Position numbers and translations under genes: made by a program
Part shown: piece by piece, positions 21,560 to 22,998 of the stretch
Layout of the letters: each line of letters opens with the position of its first letter
How positions within the stretch are numbered: the stretch's first letter is position 1
The notes under the pieces: generated by a model
Told to the model about the DNA's origin: nothing
The model's input: only the letters and a program-made list of their open reading frames with translations
Databases searched by the model: none
Origin: a virus
Length of the DNA: 22,998 nt
Virus record (IMG/VR): IMGVR_UViG_3300032829_000509
Span: 1 to 22,998 of that record
Strand: one strand, 5' to 3'

Positions 21560-21916
21560 ATGGATTGCGAGACACTCGCCCTTTCGCAACGCATGCGGCG
21601 CGATGCCGAGCTCCGTTACGATTCCGGCATTCCAATCGAGATCCGTGCCGCAATCTCGGCGCAGGAGCGGATCGAAAGCGATCTCCGTGCGATGCGTGGG
21701 CTCGACCGGAATGAGCGGTTACGATTCATTTCCGCCCGCGAGTTCGCCTTGGCGAAGAACTGCTTTCGGAACTTGGTGCGGATGCTGCGCAGCGGGACGC
21801 TTGCCCGCCCCAGCCGGGCCTGGCAGACACTGCGGGAACAGGCCCGCAGCGAAGCGACACTCCACCTCGAATGCTGGCGCGATCTGCGGCGGCGGGAAAT
21901 GCGGCCCTTAGGCTAA
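21560..21916 (+). CDS. Repressor-controlled early protein, 118 aa, unknown
   Basis: A basic, helical, Arg-rich protein starting MDCETLALSQRMRRDAEL, with ERIESDLRAMRGLDRNERLR and FALAKNCFRNLVRMLRSG in the middle and a long C-terminal helix. No family recognised; no signal peptide or membrane segment. The ATG at 21560 is preferred to GTG at 21557 because it is 7 nt after the -10 of its promoter, and no Shine-Dalgarno exists. Repression by the same protein as the leftward operon suggests an early lytic, antirepressor, Cro-like or excision-related role; these are guesses. Its stop codon overlaps that of the convergent histidine kinase by 4 nt, leaving no room for a terminator. Confidence 0.65.
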   Translation: MDCETLALSQRMRRDAELRYDSGIPIEIRAAISAQERIESDLRAMRGLDRNERLRFISAREFALAKNCFRNLVRMLRSGTLARPSRAWQTLREQARSEATLHLECWRDLRRREMRPLG

Positions 21917-22899
21917 CGCGCCAGCTCGAGCGTACAGGAGACGCCCTCAGGCTCGAAGGCGATGCTACCGCCGCTCAGAGCGATTAGGCGCGTACCGAAA
22001 CCCTGGCGCTGCCCCGGTGTCACCGACGGCCCACCGGTCTCGCGCCAATGGATGCGAATACGTTCGCTGGGCCGGTCCGCCGTCCGGTCCCAGGTGATGA
22101 CGATTTGCCCTTGCGGCAGCGAAAGAGCGCCGTACTTGATGGCGTTGGTCGCGAGCTCATGCAGCGCCATCGCCAGCATCATCGCCTTCCCCGCCTCCAA
22201 CACCGCTTCGTCGAAGCCTTCGATCGTCAGACGGTCGCGATGCTGCTCCTCGAACGGCTGCAGCACGCGCTGGATCACGTCGCGCACCGTGGTCCGGTTC
22301 CACCGTTCCAGGGTCAAGAGATCATGCGCCCGGGCGAGCGCCTGCAGCCGCGCGCCGAAGGCAGCGCGTTCTTCCGCCGGCGCGCCACGCATGGTCTGGG
22401 TCGCGAGCGCCTGGACCGTCGCCAGCGTATTGCGGATCCGATGGTTCATTTCGCTCAGCAGCAGGCTCTGCTGTCGCTCGCGCTCTCGCCTTTCGGTGAT
22501 GTCGCGGGCGATCTTGGAAGCGCCGACGATCACACCGGCCGCATCCTTGATCGGCGAGACGCTCAGCGAAACATCGACCATCGAGCCGTCCTTGCGACGA
22601 CGGATCGTGTCGTAATGTTTGATAGGCTCGCCACGGCGAATGCGGGCAAGGATTTCGGGCTCCTCATCCACCCGGTCCTCGGGGATCAGGATCAGCACCG
22701 GTCGGCCGATAACCTCCTCGGCTTCGTAACCGAAGAGACGCTTCGCCCCGGCATTCCAGCTGGTGATGATCCCGTCGAGATCCTTGCTGATGATCGCATC
22801 ATCGGAGTGGGCGACGATCGCCGCTAGCCATGCGCGAGATCTTGCCGCTTCGCCCGCGTCCGCCTTCTCCGATGCGGCATCGGCAGGACTAGAGAACAT
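21913..22899 (-). CDS. HWE-family sensor histidine kinase with PAS domain
   Basis: A 328-residue cytosolic kinase, with no membrane segment. Residues about 22-135 form a PAS domain (DDAIISKDLDGIITSWNAGA, FGYEAEEVIGRPV, IKDAAGVIVGASKIARDITE); the NCRFLQ motif of LOV photoreceptors is absent. The H-box NHRIRNTLATVQALA places phosphoacceptor His153. The N-box LHELATNAIKYG with its His, HWRETGG giving the W-x-E motif, and GFGTRLI as G-box define the HWE class, typical of alphaproteobacteria and often tied to the general stress response. All key residues are present. The ATG at 22899 has GGAG 8 nt upstream; the frame remains open to an ATG at the very window edge (22998), but codon bias there is poor. 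It may be host flank or phage cargo; a cognate response regulator is not visible. Confidence 0.88.
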   Translation of the reverse strand: MFSSPADAASEKADAGEAARSRAWLAAIVAHSDDAIISKDLDGIITSWNAGAKRLFGYEAEEVIGRPVLILIPEDRVDEEPEILARIRRGEPIKHYDTIRRRKDGSMVDVSLSVSPIKDAAGVIVGASKIARDITERRERERQQSLLLSEMNHRIRNTLATVQALATQTMRGAPAEERAAFGARLQALARAHDLLTLERWNRTTVRDVIQRVLQPFEEQHRDRLTIEGFDEAVLEAGKAMMLAMALHELATNAIKYGALSLPQGQIVITWDRTADRPSERIRIHWRETGGPSVTPGQRQGFGTRLIALSGGSIAFEPEGVSCTLELAR

Positions 22900-22998
22900 C
22901 CCTTCCACTCCAAATCCAAAGGGCGCCGTCAAGTAATGGCACTCCGGTTCTTCCATTTGTTTCGTCAACGAGTAGGACGTCCCGAACTCCTCACGCAT

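Noticed and set aside
1-22998. Search for tRNA genes, CRISPR arrays, insertion sequences and an integrase
   Set aside because: No tRNA-like cloverleaf, no spaced direct repeats, no transposase or recombinase motifs were seen on either strand.
1-22998. Gene transfer agent or decaying prophage remnant
   Set aside because: The portal, terminase and tail proteins are of short-tailed phage type rather than the RcGTA type, and apart from the odd frame pattern at 3130-3462 all genes are full length.

Overview
The window looks like most of a temperate, podovirus-type prophage (or its phage genome) from a high-GC alphaproteobacterium. Three things point to that host group: an HWE-family histidine kinase at the right edge, a GcrA-like protein in the phage early operon, and the strong G/C bias at third codon positions. 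No integrase, tRNA, att site, replication or lysis gene is visible, so neither element end can be placed.

Layout. (1) 21913-22998: an HWE/PAS histidine kinase, host or cargo, convergent with the phage by a 4-nt stop-codon overlap. (2) 20549-21916: the immunity region. An S24-type repressor (20751-21500, +) is flanked by five copies of an 18-bp operator, AATAGGC-N4-GCCTATT. Three lie between the repressor and the leftward operon, and two lie in the promoter of a 118-residue rightward gene of unknown function. Both repressed promoters sit exactly 7 nt before an ATG, which predicts leaderless early transcripts. (3) 19457-20662: leftward early genes: a 37-codon leader ORF, a GcrA-like Cys/His protein, a winged-helix protein, a small hypothetical protein and a putative small terminase. 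(4) 18055-19467: large terminase. (5) 1-17963: a virion module in T7 order: small accessory genes, portal, Bbp19-like protein, scaffold, a secreted-protein 'moron', major capsid, decoration-like protein, tail tubular A and B, internal virion proteins resembling gp13, gp14, gp15 and gp16, and a tail fibre running off the left edge. Most genes are joined by ATGA or similar stop/start overlaps, so the whole minus strand reads as one long, translationally coupled operon boosted by internal sigma70-like promoters near 18025 and 13406.

Most unusual is the internal virion protein gene at 2819-4957. It carries a zeta-toxin-like kinase domain (intact P-loop) behind a T7-like virion N-terminal part, and a second reading frame (3130-3462) nested in it has its own ribosome-binding site and far stronger coding bias than the host frame over the same bases. 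Together with the GcrA-like protein, which may engage host sigma70, and the secreted moron, these are the best candidates for undescribed phage-host interaction functions.

All assignments come from reading the sequence and recalling family motifs; no database search was run.
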